Numbered from the stretch's first letter, positions 34,808 to 43,479 are shown. The stretch is DNA of 64,000 nt from Chryseobacterium salivictor (GCF_004359195.1 NZ_CP037954.1:2790001-2854000); one strand, 5' to 3'. Program-made: numbers and translations. The notes: generated by a model from the sequence alone, not told the origin.

Positions 34808-35371
34808 ATAGCACAAAAATTTCATTACAGAGGTAGAGGTCCACAGAGACGTGTTCAAGAAGATTTGCACCAGATTAATCAAAAAATCCGGGCAAGAGAA
34901 GTACGTTTAGTAGGTGATAATGTGGAACCAGGCGTTTATCCGCTAGAAAAAGCTCTTGAAATAGCAAAAGATCAGGAATTAGATTTAGTGGTTATTTCAG
35001 ATAAAGCAGAACCTTTTATTTCCAGAATTCTGGATTATAAAAAGTTTCTTTATGAGCAAAAAAAGAAGCAGAAAGAACTAAAGGCCAAACAAGTAAAAGT
35101 GACCGTAAAAGAAATCCGATTCGGTCCGCAAACCGATGAGCATGATTACGATTTCAAGAAAAAACACGCCGAAAAATTCTTAGAAGAAGGTTCAAAACTG
35201 AAAACTTACGTTTTCTTTAAAGGCCGTTCAATCATCTTTAAAGATCAGGGAGAAATCCTTCTTCTTAAGTTGGCTCAGGAATTAGAGCACGTTGGAAAAG
35301 TTGATCAATTGCCGAAATTAGAAGGCAAGAGAATGATTATGATGATGAGCCCGAAAAAACCGGCTAAGTAA
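34808..35371 (+). CDS. infC: Translation initiation factor IF-3, starting at AUA
   Basis: A 187-residue IF-3, which binds the 30S subunit and checks start-codon fidelity. The N-domain holds [18 protein letters not shown] and the C-domain [19 protein letters not shown] and [13 protein letters not shown]. The conserved N-terminal residues [14 protein letters not shown] lie upstream of the first NTG codon (TTG 34865). An in-frame TAA at 34799-34801 closes the frame, which leaves ATA at 34808 as the only plausible start. Rare AUU, AUC or AUA starts are known for infC and let IF-3 repress its own translation. Codon bias is strong. Confidence 0.9.
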   Translation: MAQKFHYRGRGPQRRVQEDLHQINQKIRAREVRLVGDNVEPGVYPLEKALEIAKDQELDLVVISDKAEPFISRILDYKKFLYEQKKKQKELKAKQVKVTVKEIRFGPQTDEHDYDFKKKHAEKFLEEGSKLKTYVFFKGRSIIFKDQGEILLLKLAQELEHVGKVDQLPKLEGKRMIMMMSPKKPAK

Positions 35372-35415
35372 ATTTGATGATCAGTTGATTTTTCAACTTT
35401 GAATTATAAAATAGC

Positions 35416-35445
35416 AAAGAGATTCTTTTGAATCTCTTTTTTTTT
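35416..35445 (+). terminator. Terminator after infC
   Basis: AAAGAGATTC (35416-35425) pairs with GAATCTCTTT (35430-35439), followed by T. A similar hairpin follows the duplicated infC end at 36366-36403. Confidence 0.85.
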
Positions 35446-35692
35446 GCGTTAAAATCAAATATCTTTTTTACAATCGTACGCTGAAAATAACAATGGAAGA
35501 GGGAAAAAATAATGTTTAGACAAGACAGTTTAATTACAGAAAAATTTTCATTTAAAGAAACTTTACCGAAATTTCCGTTTCAGGGTTTGTGTTAAAAACT
35601 TGTAAAGTTGACTATAGGCATTGATTTTGTCATCATTTTTGATATGATATCAACTACCAAATTACCATTAATAATATTAAAAAATTAAAATT
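35446..35692 (+). other. Spacer before stress-type gene, with a 15-base palindrome
   Basis: No gene is visible. TTGATATGATATCAA at 35639-35653 is a perfect 7+1+7 inverted repeat 39 bases before the ATG and could be an operator. TTGATTTTG-like sequence just upstream (near 35621) is a poor promoter match. Confidence 0.35.
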
Positions 35693-36217
35693 ATGTCGTA
35701 TACCATCGTGGGAATGTTCCCGAACAATGAAGATTTAGATAGAGTCGAAAGACAATTCGAAAGTGCCGGTTTTCCAAAACAAGATTATACTATTTCGCGC
35801 TATTCCACTTCAGCATTAGACGACAAATCCTCAGGTTTTAATCATTTCAAGGAAGATGAAAAAACTTCGGGATTTTGGCATTGGCTTTTCGGTGATAATG
35901 AAGATGAAAAAAATAAATACAGTTATGCCGGTACAAAAAGTAATATTGTAACCGTTTACACTGATGAAATGGACCGTGCGGAAAAAGCGAGAAAAATCAT
36001 GAACGATGAAGGAGCAATTAACGTCAACGAATTTACAAAAGAAAGATATCCCGAAACCGCTCAAAAACATAATGATCTAAGTGAAGCGGAGCGCGCCAGA
36101 ATAATTACCAAAGCAAAAAACAATCTTTATTTTACCGACGCAACCCGGTTTTATGATGCCACAAGCGATGGCATGGAGTCGGATATGGACTCTGAAGGAA
36201 GTCGAAATACCTTTTAA
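35693..36217 (+). CDS. YflT-like stress-type protein, paralogue 2
   Basis: A 174-residue acidic, hydrophilic protein. MSYTIVGMFPNNEDLDRVER, SAGFPKQDY and TKSNIVTVYTDEMDRAEKARK match paralogue 1 at 32215 and the YflT / general stress protein 17M domain; the C-terminal third is low in hydrophobic residues. Homologues in Bacteroidetes are often linked to general stress genes; no biochemical role is known to me. It is inserted between infC and a duplicated copy of the infC 3' end, which suggests it was acquired with that fragment. Confidence 0.7.
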   Translation: MSYTIVGMFPNNEDLDRVERQFESAGFPKQDYTISRYSTSALDDKSSGFNHFKEDEKTSGFWHWLFGDNEDEKNKYSYAGTKSNIVTVYTDEMDRAEKARKIMNDEGAINVNEFTKERYPETAQKHNDLSEAERARIITKAKNNLYFTDATRFYDATSDGMESDMDSEGSRNTF

Positions 36218-36270
36218 AAAAAATTATTTCACAGCAATTTCGTTATTATTGAAATCGTTTTTTTAGCCTG

Positions 36271-36330
36271 AAAATGATTTCAATGATGAGCCCTAAAAAT
36301 CCTGCTAAATAAATTTGATGATCAGTTGAT
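36271..36330 (+). pseudogene. Duplicated 3' end of infC
   Basis: 36283-36330 matches 35342-35389 at 44 of 48 bases without gaps. In frame it reads KMISMMSPKNPAK and a TAA, against [13 protein letters not shown] and TAA in infC. Three of the four mismatches are synonymous, so this copy probably came from a functional infC. The 21 bases from the stop codon onward (36310-36330) are identical. The rest of the gene is absent. Confidence 0.9.
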
Positions 36331-36365
36331 GTACTGATTTCTTGCTAACATTGCTTTGATTGATA

Positions 36366-36403
36366 AACTAAAAAAGAGACTCTAACGAATCTCTTTTTTA
36401 GTT
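36366..36403. terminator. Bidirectional terminator after the infC remnant
   Basis: AACTAAAAAAGAGA (36366-36379) pairs with TCTCTTTTTTAGTT (36390-36403). It also serves the convergent MFS gene. Confidence 0.85.
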
Positions 36404-36442
36404 AAATACTAATTTATAAAATTTCAGCCTCAGTTATCAAAA

Positions 36443-37624
36443 TCAAAGTGCCAGTTTATCCGTTTCAAAACGTCCCTTTTGGTGTAAATACCGGTATCGC
36501 AAACTTATGAGCAATCCGAAAAAAGTCATTCCGACACCGACCAGTGCAGGGTAATTGAATGCATATCCTTTTTCTAACGGAATTCCGCCCAAAAAAGCTC
36601 CCAAAGCATTCGCAATATTAAATCCTGCCTGCATAAAAGCGGCTGCCATCATTTCGCTTCTTGGTGCCGCCTTCATCATCATAATATTAATCGGTGCTGC
36701 AACAGCCATGGACAGGGCTCCACAAATAAAAGTAAGCACCAGGGAAACACTTTGATATTCTGACAGAAAAAACACTCCCACTAAAGAAAACATCATTGAA
36801 AACAATAAAAGGGAGCATGTTTTTTCCGGACCCAACCGGTCAGATAAAAATCCACCGGCCAGGTTTCCGACGACCATTCCTGCACCGGCAAGCACCATTA
36901 CATAAGCCATGTGAGCACTGTCAATTTTTGACACTTCGGTCATTAAAGGCGTGATATAGCTGAACCACGTAAATAACCCTCCAAATCCGATGGCTGTAAT
37001 GAGCAAAACCAACCAGGATTGTTTATGTTTTAAAAATTTTAATTCCTCTAAAAAATGAGTCTCTCCTTTTCTTTCTATTTCCGGTAGCCAAAATTTTAAA
37101 GACAGAACGGTGGCCACCCCAATGATTCCAACAATCACAAAATACCACCGCCAGTGAAAGATGTGACCAATATAGGTAACGAACGGAACCATCGCGAGAT
37201 TCGCGACGGTAAGTCCCGTAAACATCAGTGATATATTAAATGCTTCCTTGCCTTTCTGTGCCATTCTTGCAGCAACCACCGTTCCCACTCCGAAGAATGC
37301 ACCGTGTGGTAAACCTGAAAGAAATCTGATGATCAGCATGGTAGTATAATCGGGCGCAATTGCCGAAAGACCATTAAATAAAGTAAAAATAACCATTAAG
37401 GCAATCAATACTTTTTTGGGTGGAAATCTCACTGCATATCCAATGATTAAAGGCGCTCCGATGACCACGCCAAAAGCATACGCCGAGATCAAATGCCCTG
37501 CTTGTGGAATGTTGACTTGTAAAGTATCTGCGATGTCCGGCAATAAACCCATTACCGCAAATTCCGTCGTTCCTATTCCTAAACCTCCGATGGCCAGAGG
37601 TATTATTCTTTTATCTAACTTCAT
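36443..37624 (-). CDS. MFS efflux transporter (AraJ/DHA1-like)
   Basis: A 393-residue protein with 12 membrane helices and the MFS half-repeat. The N-terminal GIGTTEFAVMGLLPDIADTL matches the AraJ/YdhP-type DHA1 group of sugar or drug exporters, and FLSGLPHGAFFGVGTVVAARM fits the antiporter-type helix 4-5 region. The substrate is unknown. I set the start at 37624 (MKLDKRIIPL), which has GGAG seven bases upstream; the frame extends seven codons further without support. The minus strand before it has a near-consensus CATTTTTG promoter element. Confidence 0.88.
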   Translation of the reverse strand: MKLDKRIIPLAIGGLGIGTTEFAVMGLLPDIADTLQVNIPQAGHLISAYAFGVVIGAPLIIGYAVRFPPKKVLIALMVIFTLFNGLSAIAPDYTTMLIIRFLSGLPHGAFFGVGTVVAARMAQKGKEAFNISLMFTGLTVANLAMVPFVTYIGHIFHWRWYFVIVGIIGVATVLSLKFWLPEIERKGETHFLEELKFLKHKQSWLVLLITAIGFGGLFTWFSYITPLMTEVSKIDSAHMAYVMVLAGAGMVVGNLAGGFLSDRLGPEKTCSLLLFSMMFSLVGVFFLSEYQSVSLVLTFICGALSMAVAAPINIMMMKAAPRSEMMAAAFMQAGFNIANALGAFLGGIPLEKGYAFNYPALVGVGMTFFGLLISLRYRYLHQKGRFETDKLAL

Positions 37625-37727
37625 TCTCCTATTTTCAAGGTGCAAAAATGAGGAAAATATTCAACGATTACTTCAATTTCTGTTATTTAAATCTGATTTG
37701 TGTGATTGATGGTATCAGTAAGAAAAT

Positions 37728-38198
37728 TCACAAAATATGTTTTTCCATTTTAATGTTTGCTCTTTCGTAAAGGCCTTCATCCAGCTTAATTTCAGAAAAA
37801 CCGTATTTACGGTAAAGGTGAATGGCAGATTCTAATTGCGTATTGGAGTATAAAATTAAAGTTTTTAGGTGTTTTTGTTTCGCAAAATCTAAGCAATGCT
37901 CCATTAAAAGTGTTCCGATTTTGTAGCCTTGTGCCTTTTCAGAGACGGCCATTTTTCCTAATTCATAAACACTTTCTGTTTTCTTTAACAGGGAAACGGT
38001 GCCCACAATTTTATCATTGAGTTTTGCATAAAAAATAAATCCACCTTTATCAATGATCTCTTCTCTTGGATTGGAGAGCGATTTTATATCACTTTCTTCC
38101 ACCCGAAAGTATTTTTCCAGCCATTCGTAATTAAGGAGTTTGATGGCTTCTTTCAGGTCGTCAGAATATTCTATTATTTCAATTTTATTTTGGATCAT
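37728..38198 (-). CDS. GNAT-family N-acetyltransferase
   Basis: A 156-residue single-domain acetyltransferase that uses acetyl-CoA. The acetyl-CoA-binding motif A is MAVSEKAQGYKIGTLLMEHC, preceded by KIVGTVSLLKKTESVYELGK and followed by motif B YRKYGFSEIKLDEG. The substrate cannot be inferred. It lies about 80 bases upstream of the MFS gene on the same strand, so co-transcription is possible. Confidence 0.87.
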   Translation of the reverse strand: MIQNKIEIIEYSDDLKEAIKLLNYEWLEKYFRVEESDIKSLSNPREEIIDKGGFIFYAKLNDKIVGTVSLLKKTESVYELGKMAVSEKAQGYKIGTLLMEHCLDFAKQKHLKTLILYSNTQLESAIHLYRKYGFSEIKLDEGLYERANIKMEKHIL

Positions 38199-38497
38199 GG
38201 TTTTTATAAATCGGTTTTTATAAAGGACTGTAAAGCTTCCAACAAAAATAATTTAAAAATGCGGAACGTTAAATATCGGCAGAATCTTTTGGAATTAAAA
38301 CTGTTCTGCGGAATCGGCGGTTATTTCCGACAGAGATTGCAGCGAGCAAATTACCGGAAATAAAGTTAATGATGTTTTCGGATTAAAGTAGTAGAATTTG
38401 CAAGGGAGGAAATGGAAACTGCCAAAGTGGGATATTTAAATTAAAACAAAAATATGGCTAAAATCCTTGTTGCAGATAGATAGATTTTCGAACGTTT
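38199..38497. other. Intergenic stretch with repeat-like debris
   Basis: No coding frame. ATTTCCG (38323-38329) is mirrored by CGGAAAT (38355-38361), in sequence that looks like an interspersed-repeat fragment. Confidence 0.35.
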
Positions 38498-39100
38498 TTA
38501 TTTTATCCCAAATTGTTTAACCATCCAATGATTAGTATGATTATCCACTAAATCTTTTTTAATTTTCTCATCTTTTGTATCTAAATATTTATAGACTTTT
38601 AGCGGAACAGAGTTTGGATATTGAATTAAGCTATTTGAAATTATTTCAGCAGACTCTTTCGTTGCTCCAGCAGAGTTTAAAGCTTCCGCTTTATAAATAT
38701 TAATAATTATAGGAACACTTCCGTAAGTGTTTTTCAATTCGCTTTCTAAATCTTTGATCAAATTAATCTGAAAATTTGGATCAGGCTGTTTTCCAACTGC
38801 AGCGGTTTCAGTAATATGGTTTTGGTATAGCAAAAACATAGTTAGTATCTGCAAATTTTTTGCTTTTTTATCAGAATATAACTTTTGAATTCTTTGGGAA
38901 ATGTCTTCGCTTAATTCCCCTTGATCAGATTGTAATCCTTGTTCGTAGAAATCATTGAAAAGATGATATACTGTTTTGTCAGCTTTGTCAGTTTTTGAAT
39001 CTTTTTTTATTTTTTCAATAAATGTTTTATAATCTTCAGAATTTTGGGAAAATAAATTGAGGGAAATTAAGAGTAAAAAGAATAGTATTAAATTTTTCAT
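38498..39100 (-). CDS. Secreted hypothetical protein, TPR-like
   Basis: A 200-residue protein with a signal peptide (1-18, ending LNLFSQ) and an all-helical body. Segments such as IINIYKAEALNSAGATKESA and NSLIQYPNSVPLKVYKYL resemble tetratricopeptide helices, but no clear repeat is complete. I do not recognise the family. It is likely periplasmic. It stands alone between intergenic repeat regions. Confidence 0.6.
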   Translation of the reverse strand: MKNLILFFLLLISLNLFSQNSEDYKTFIEKIKKDSKTDKADKTVYHLFNDFYEQGLQSDQGELSEDISQRIQKLYSDKKAKNLQILTMFLLYQNHITETAAVGKQPDPNFQINLIKDLESELKNTYGSVPIIINIYKAEALNSAGATKESAEIISNSLIQYPNSVPLKVYKYLDTKDEKIKKDLVDNHTNHWMVKQFGIK

Positions 39101-39280
39101 TTTTTAATAAGTTTTACTTGGTGGCGTTCATCTAAAACTACGGGCAACAAAACCATTACCCGGACAAGTCGGACATCTTCGTCATTCATTATCATCTCAA
39201 ATATAAAGAATAATTCCCACAAAAGATCTAAATTTCATCAACGATAATCATATCGGCACACAAAATCTTCTAATTAACAA
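39101..39280. other. Intergenic stretch, no gene seen
   Basis: Upstream region of the secreted hypothetical protein. No promoter of the TAnnTTTG type or repeat is evident. Confidence 0.35.
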
Positions 39281-39429
39281 AACGCTCCCGCGTGAGGGAT
39301 CGCAGCGGTTACCCCGGAATAAGCGGTGGGAAAGCTTTGGCATGAGGAGTATGAGCGGAGAGCCCGACCTGAAGGAGGGAATGGTTCCGTCGTCAGACGG
39401 GATAATGACCGACTGAAGGGCACGCCCAA
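39281..39429 (+). repeat. Dispersed intergenic repeat, copy C
   Basis: It contains CGTGAGGGATCGCAGCGG, AGCCCGACCTGAAGGAGG, GTCAGACGGGATAATGACCG and GAAGGGCACGCCCAA. The last three match copy B in the same order. Confidence 0.7.
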
Positions 39430-39492
39430 TTCTGAACTCAGGAACAAATTAACCTGCGAGAACCTTTATTGATATTCGGTCATAATATGTTT

Positions 39493-39521
39493 TTGTAATT
39501 CACTGAAATTTCGTACTTTTG
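39493..39521 (+). promoter_or_regulatory. Promoter of rpmI-rplT
   Basis: TTG (39493-39495), an 18-base spacer and TACTTTTG (39514-39521). The leader to the rpmI ATG would be about 80 bases, long enough for a control structure, but I see no clear one. Confidence 0.7.
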
Positions 39522-39607
39522 CAGTCTGAAAAATGTGTAGAATACTGTAAAGTGGGTGCACATGACAAGAAAATGACATTGATAACAAATAGATAAAATT
39601 AAGCAAA

Positions 39608-39805
39608 ATGCCAAAATTAAAAACTAAATCAGGTGCTAAGAAGCGTTTTAAGCTGACCGGAACCGGAAAGATTAAAAGAAAAGGTGCTTTCAAAAGCCAC
39701 ATCCTGACCAAAAAAGAAACGAAGCAAAAGAGAAATCTTACGCAAACTTCTTATGTTGCAGAAGTGGACAAAAAGAGCGTTTTACGTCAATTAGCTTTAA
39801 AATAG
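39608..39805 (+). CDS. rpmI: 50S ribosomal protein L35
   Basis: The 65-residue L35: [39 protein letters not shown] and the C-terminal KSVLRQLAL are the family signature. It is paired with rplT 117 bases downstream. In most bacteria infC precedes it directly; here infC is 4.2 kb upstream and a separate promoter drives this gene. Confidence 0.96.
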   Translation: MPKLKTKSGAKKRFKLTGTGKIKRKGAFKSHILTKKETKQKRNLTQTSYVAEVDKKSVLRQLALK

Positions 39806-39922
39806 TTTTTATAAATCAACCGGTTTATAAGAATTAACAAATTCAGAAAATTTAACCCTGAAACGGTGCAAACAAGTGTAATGAAATAATTTGCCGCCCT
39901 TTTCAAAAAAACAAATTTAATT

Positions 39923-40267
39923 ATGCCAAGATCAGTAAATGCAGTAGCTTCAAGAGCTCGCAGAAAAAAAGTAATTAAGCTGGCGAAAGGTTTTTTCGGT
40001 AGAAGAAAAAACGTTTGGACCGTCGCTAAAAATGCCGTACAAAAAGCAATGCAATATGCTTACCGCGGTAGAAAAGAAAAGAAAAGAAATTTCAGATCTC
40101 TTTGGATCATGCGTATCAACGCTGGTGCAAGAGAACACGGAATGTCTTACTCCCAGTTTATGGGCGCTCTTAAAACGAACAACATCGAATTGAACAGAAA
40201 AGTTTTAGCTGATTTAGCAATGAATCACCCTGAAGCGTTCAAAGCAATCGTTGATCAAGTAAAATAA
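39923..40267 (+). CDS. rplT: 50S ribosomal protein L20
   Basis: The 114-residue L20, needed for 50S assembly. [60 protein letters not shown] and [10 protein letters not shown] are diagnostic. In several phyla L20 represses its own operon through the leader; no such structure is evident here. An AATAATTTGC element near 39884 in the spacer to rpmI could be a weak internal promoter. Confidence 0.97.
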   Translation: MPRSVNAVASRARRKKVIKLAKGFFGRRKNVWTVAKNAVQKAMQYAYRGRKEKKRNFRSLWIMRINAGAREHGMSYSQFMGALKTNNIELNRKVLADLAMNHPEAFKAIVDQVK

Positions 40268-40293
40268 ATGTAGAATTATTTGTTATCAATTAT

Positions 40294-40325
40294 AAATCTC
40301 ATACCACCAGGTATGAGATTTTTTT
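40294..40325 (+). terminator. Terminator of rpmI-rplT
   Basis: AAATCTCATACC (40294-40305) pairs perfectly with GGTATGAGATTT (40310-40321), followed by T. Confidence 0.9.
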
Positions 40326-40593
40326 ATGAGATATGCTCAGTTTTATATAAATTTTAAAAACTAAAGGTTGTTGACAAAAAAACACGCTTAAAAACAAATT
40401 GACAAAAGCTCTAAATGATGATGTTTTTTTTATAACGCAACGGCGCAACGGTTAGCTGACAATCATGCTGTTTTGCGTGTGTTTTTTAGGACGCAAGGAC
40501 GTTACACTTAGCAAATGCGCAAGAAGAAACAAAATTAGATCGCTTATTAATCTGTGAGATCTGTGGAATCTGTGAGAAGTAAAAGCCCTTATA
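40326..40593. repeat. Interspersed-repeat debris between rplT and hisIE
   Basis: It contains ACGCAACGGCGCAACGG, GGACGCAAGGACG and a triplet of near-identical units, CTGTGAGAT, CTGTGGAAT and CTGTGAGAA (40553-40579). No coding frame. Confidence 0.5.
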
Positions 40594-41184
40594 TTACTTT
40601 CTATTTCTTTCCAGCAACACCTCTTCGATCTCAGTTAGAGAAAAAGATTTTGCTTTCAGCAAGATTAAAAAGTGATACAGCAAATCTGCCGCTTCATTTT
40701 TAAAAAGATCGGCATTATCATCTTTCGCTTCAATGACCAGTTCTACCGCTTCCTCCCCTACTTTCTGCGCCATTTTATTGATGCCTCTCTGGTACAATTG
40801 GTAGGTGTAAGAGTTTTCAACTTTGTCATCAATTCGTTCTGAAACCGTTTCCTCTAATTCATACAAAAATCCACTCGATTTTTTTCCGCCAAAACAACTG
40901 AAACTTCCGGTGTGACAAACATTCCCTGCTGGTTTTGCCTGAATTAAAAGCGCATCGGAATCGCAGTCTTCTTTAATGCTTTTTACATAAAGGTAATTTT
41001 CAGAGGTTTCTCCTTTTAGCCAAATCCTGTTTTTGGTGCGGCTGAAGAAATGAACCCGTCCGTCTTTCTGAGTTAATTCCAGCGCTTCTGCATTCATATA
41101 ACCCAACATTAAAACCTGTTGTGTGCGGGAATCCTGAATAACTGCGGGAACCAAACCGTTCCCTTTTTCAAAATCTATATTCAT
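40594..41184 (-). CDS. hisIE: Phosphoribosyl-AMP cyclohydrolase / phosphoribosyl-ATP pyrophosphatase
   Basis: A 196-residue bifunctional enzyme of histidine synthesis steps 2 and 3. The HisI half (about 1-105) has FFSRTKNRIWLKGETS and the zinc-site residues DCDSDALL and CHTGSFSC. The HisE half (about 110-196) has the NTP-PPase motif KVGEEAVELVIEA and FKNEAADLLYH. It is the last gene of the minus-strand his operon, 88 bases after hisF. Confidence 0.96.
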   Translation of the reverse strand: MNIDFEKGNGLVPAVIQDSRTQQVLMLGYMNAEALELTQKDGRVHFFSRTKNRIWLKGETSENYLYVKSIKEDCDSDALLIQAKPAGNVCHTGSFSCFGGKKSSGFLYELEETVSERIDDKVENSYTYQLYQRGINKMAQKVGEEAVELVIEAKDDNADLFKNEAADLLYHFLILLKAKSFSLTEIEEVLLERNRK

Positions 41185-41272
41185 CTGTAATTTTTTATTG
41201 TTTTTAAATTAAATGTCATAAGCAAGCATCAGACTTTATTTGTGTTTATTGGTAAACTTGTTAATAACGATT

Positions 41273-42025
41273 TCACCGTATGGCGAGTTTATTTTGTTTT
41301 AAATGCCGTTTAAGGTCAGAAATATTGACTTCATTGAAATGAAAAATACTCGCAGCCAAAGCACCGGTCACTTTTGTTTGGGTGAAAACTTCGGTAAAAT
41401 CCTCCATTTTTCCTGCGCCGCCGGAAGCGATGACCGGAAGTTGACAAACCCCGGCAACATTCTGCAACATTCGGATATCGAAACCGTTTTTCGTACCGTC
41501 AAAATCCATGGAAGTCAGCAATATTTCTCCGGCTCCGAGATCAGTAACGGTTTTCACCCAATCCAGCGTTTTCAGTTCCGTCTGAATTTTTCCACCATTA
41601 ATGAAAACATAATCTTCACGATTAATATTCTTCGTATCAATCGCCACCACGACACACTGATTCCCGAATTGCTGTGCGAGTTCCCGAACGAGTTCCGGTC
41701 TCCGAACTGCCGCAGAATTGATGGAGACTTTATCCGCGCCGGCTTTTAATAAAGCTTCAACATCTTCTACAGAAGAAATTCCGCCACCAATCGTAAAAGG
41801 AATATTGATCTCTGAACTCAGTTTTTCAACGAGTTGAATCAAAGTTTTCCTGTTTTCTAAAGTCGCCGTAATATCCAGAAAAACCAATTCATCAGCACCG
41901 TCTTTGACATACTTCTTGGCAAGTTCCACAGGATCGCCGGCAATCCGTAAATCTTCAAACTGAATTCCTTTCACCGTTTTTCCGTCTTTGATATCCAGAC
42001 ACGGGATTATTCTCTTTTTCAACAT
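41273..42025 (-). CDS. hisF: Imidazole glycerol phosphate synthase, cyclase subunit
   Basis: A 250-residue (beta-alpha)8 barrel that uses ammonia from HisH to make imidazole glycerol phosphate and AICAR. Catalytic Asp11 is in IPCLDIKDG and Asp130 in VVVAID; phosphate-binding GGGISS and [11 protein letters not shown] are present. It starts directly after the hisA stop codon, with no spacer. Confidence 0.97.
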   Translation of the reverse strand: MLKKRIIPCLDIKDGKTVKGIQFEDLRIAGDPVELAKKYVKDGADELVFLDITATLENRKTLIQLVEKLSSEINIPFTIGGGISSVEDVEALLKAGADKVSINSAAVRRPELVRELAQQFGNQCVVVAIDTKNINREDYVFINGGKIQTELKTLDWVKTVTDLGAGEILLTSMDFDGTKNGFDIRMLQNVAGVCQLPVIASGGAGKMEDFTEVFTQTKVTGALAASIFHFNEVNISDLKRHLKQNKLAIR

Positions 42026-42739
42026 TTAATTAAATTTTTGAAGTTCTTTTAAACTGATTTTTCCCTCGTATAAAGCTTTTCCGATGATCGCTCCGGAACA
42101 GCCGATCTGTTTTAAATCCTGCAAATCCTGTATTGAAGAAATTCCGCCGCTTGCAATTAATGAAATTTTGCATTGACTTAAAATCTCTTTATACAATTCA
42201 AATGAAGGCCCTTCCAACATTCCGTCTTTTGAAATATCGGTGCAGATGACTTCTTTCAATCCTTTCGTTTCATAAGATTGAATAAAATCCAGAACATCCA
42301 GATCAGAATCGGTTAACCAACCGGACGTTTTTATTTTCCGGTCTAAACAGTCTGCGCCTAAAATTAATTTTTCGGCACCAAATTCACTAATCCATTCTTG
42401 GCAAAGTCCCAGATTTTCAACGGCAATACTTCCGATTGTCACTTGATTCGCTCCGGCATTGAAAGCACTTTGCAAACTTTCTCGCGTTTTTATGCCACCT
42501 CCAAAATCAATAATTAAATTCGTTTGAACTGCGAGCATTTCTAAAGTTTTTAGATTTTGAATGGTTTTCGCTTTCGCCCCATCCAGATCGACCAAATGTA
42601 GATATTGGATTCCGTGCTCTTCATATTCTTTGGCGATATCCAAAGGATTTTCATGATAGATTTTTTTGGTGTCGTAATCGCCTTTCGAGAGACGTACGCA
42701 TTTCCCGTCGATGATATCTATGGCTGGAATGAGTTTCAT
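42026..42739 (-). CDS. hisA: ProFAR isomerase
   Basis: A 237-residue (beta-alpha)8 barrel that isomerises ProFAR to PRFAR. Catalytic Asp8 in IPAIDIIDG and Asp130 in ILGADC, with GGGIKT and [11 protein letters not shown] phosphate loops. It adjoins hisF without spacing. It is separated from hisH by 158 bases that hold a small inverted-repeat element. Confidence 0.97.
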   Translation of the reverse strand: MKLIPAIDIIDGKCVRLSKGDYDTKKIYHENPLDIAKEYEEHGIQYLHLVDLDGAKAKTIQNLKTLEMLAVQTNLIIDFGGGIKTRESLQSAFNAGANQVTIGSIAVENLGLCQEWISEFGAEKLILGADCLDRKIKTSGWLTDSDLDVLDFIQSYETKGLKEVICTDISKDGMLEGPSFELYKEILSQCKISLIASGGISSIQDLQDLKQIGCSGAIIGKALYEGKISLKELQKFN

Positions 42740-42755
42740 TTTTATTTTAGTTTTA

Positions 42756-42890
42756 AAACCACAAAAAGAACAAAAATTTTTTACTCCTTAAAGCAACTCA
42801 AAAATCTATAAAAGAATGAGAATAAATACATTCCTTTTGTCAACTTTAGGAGATAAAATGTAAACTTTTACTTCTGTGACTTTGTGGTTA
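42756..42890. repeat. Short inverted-repeat element inside the his operon
   Basis: AAACCACAAA (42756-42765) is mirrored by TTTGTGGTT (42881-42889), bounding about 135 non-coding bases between hisH and hisA, which otherwise abut or overlap their neighbours. It looks like a MITE-type insertion. Confidence 0.6.
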
Positions 42891-42897
42891 AAGTCTT

Positions 42898-43479
42898 TTA
42901 TTTTAATTTTAAAAAATTTTCAAGAATCTTAGAACCAACATCGCCAGATTTTTCAGGGTGAAACTGCGTTCCATAAAAATTGTCTTTTTGCAAAGCCGCA
43001 GAGAAAGGTAAAATATAATCGCACTCGGAAGTCGTATTCTCTCCCACTTCACAATAGTAGCTGTGGACAAAATAGAAATTATCTTCTGCGGAAATTCCTT
43101 CTAAAAGTTTACCTTCTATCGCCTGTAAATTATTCCAACCCATGTGCGGAACAATATCGGTGGCGGGAAATTCCTTTACTTTCAGATCAAAAATCCCCAG
43201 ACATTTGGTATTACCTTCTTCCGAAAAATTGCACAACAACTGTTGTCCCAAACAGATTCCCAAAAACGGTTGTTTCAAAGTCGGAATCAACGTATCTAAA
43301 TTTCTCTGTTTTAAATAATTCATCGCTGTCGAAGCTTCACCAACTCCTGGAAAAATTACTTTTTCAGCATTTCTGATTTCCTCAGAATCTGAAGTGATGA
43401 TGGTTTCAAAACCTAACTTTCTTACGGCATTTTCCACGGATTTTACATTTCCGGCGCCGTAATCGATGATTGCTATCAT
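42898..43479 (-). CDS. hisH: Imidazole glycerol phosphate synthase, glutaminase subunit
   Basis: A 193-residue class I glutamine amidotransferase that feeds ammonia to HisF. The catalytic triad is Cys76 in GICLGQQLL, with His174 and Glu176 in FHPEKSG; the oxyanion region is PGVGEAS. The start overlaps the hisB stop by four bases, which implies coupled translation. Confidence 0.97.
   Translation of the reverse strand: MIAIIDYGAGNVKSVENAVRKLGFETIITSDSEEIRNAEKVIFPGVGEASTAMNYLKQRNLDTLIPTLKQPFLGICLGQQLLCNFSEEGNTKCLGIFDLKVKEFPATDIVPHMGWNNLQAIEGKLLEGISAEDNFYFVHSYYCEVGENTTSECDYILPFSAALQKDNFYGTQFHPEKSGDVGSKILENFLKLK

Noticed and set aside
35512-35595. 27-codon frame MFRQDSLITEKFSFKETLPK... with a purine-rich stretch upstream
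   Set aside because: It lies between infC and the stress-type gene, has no recognisable homology, and its length is within chance for AT-rich spacer DNA.
36231-36262. Terminator directly after the stress-type gene
   Set aside because: ATTTC/GAAAT gives a stem of only five A/T-rich pairs; the stronger hairpin at 36366-36403 is the better candidate.
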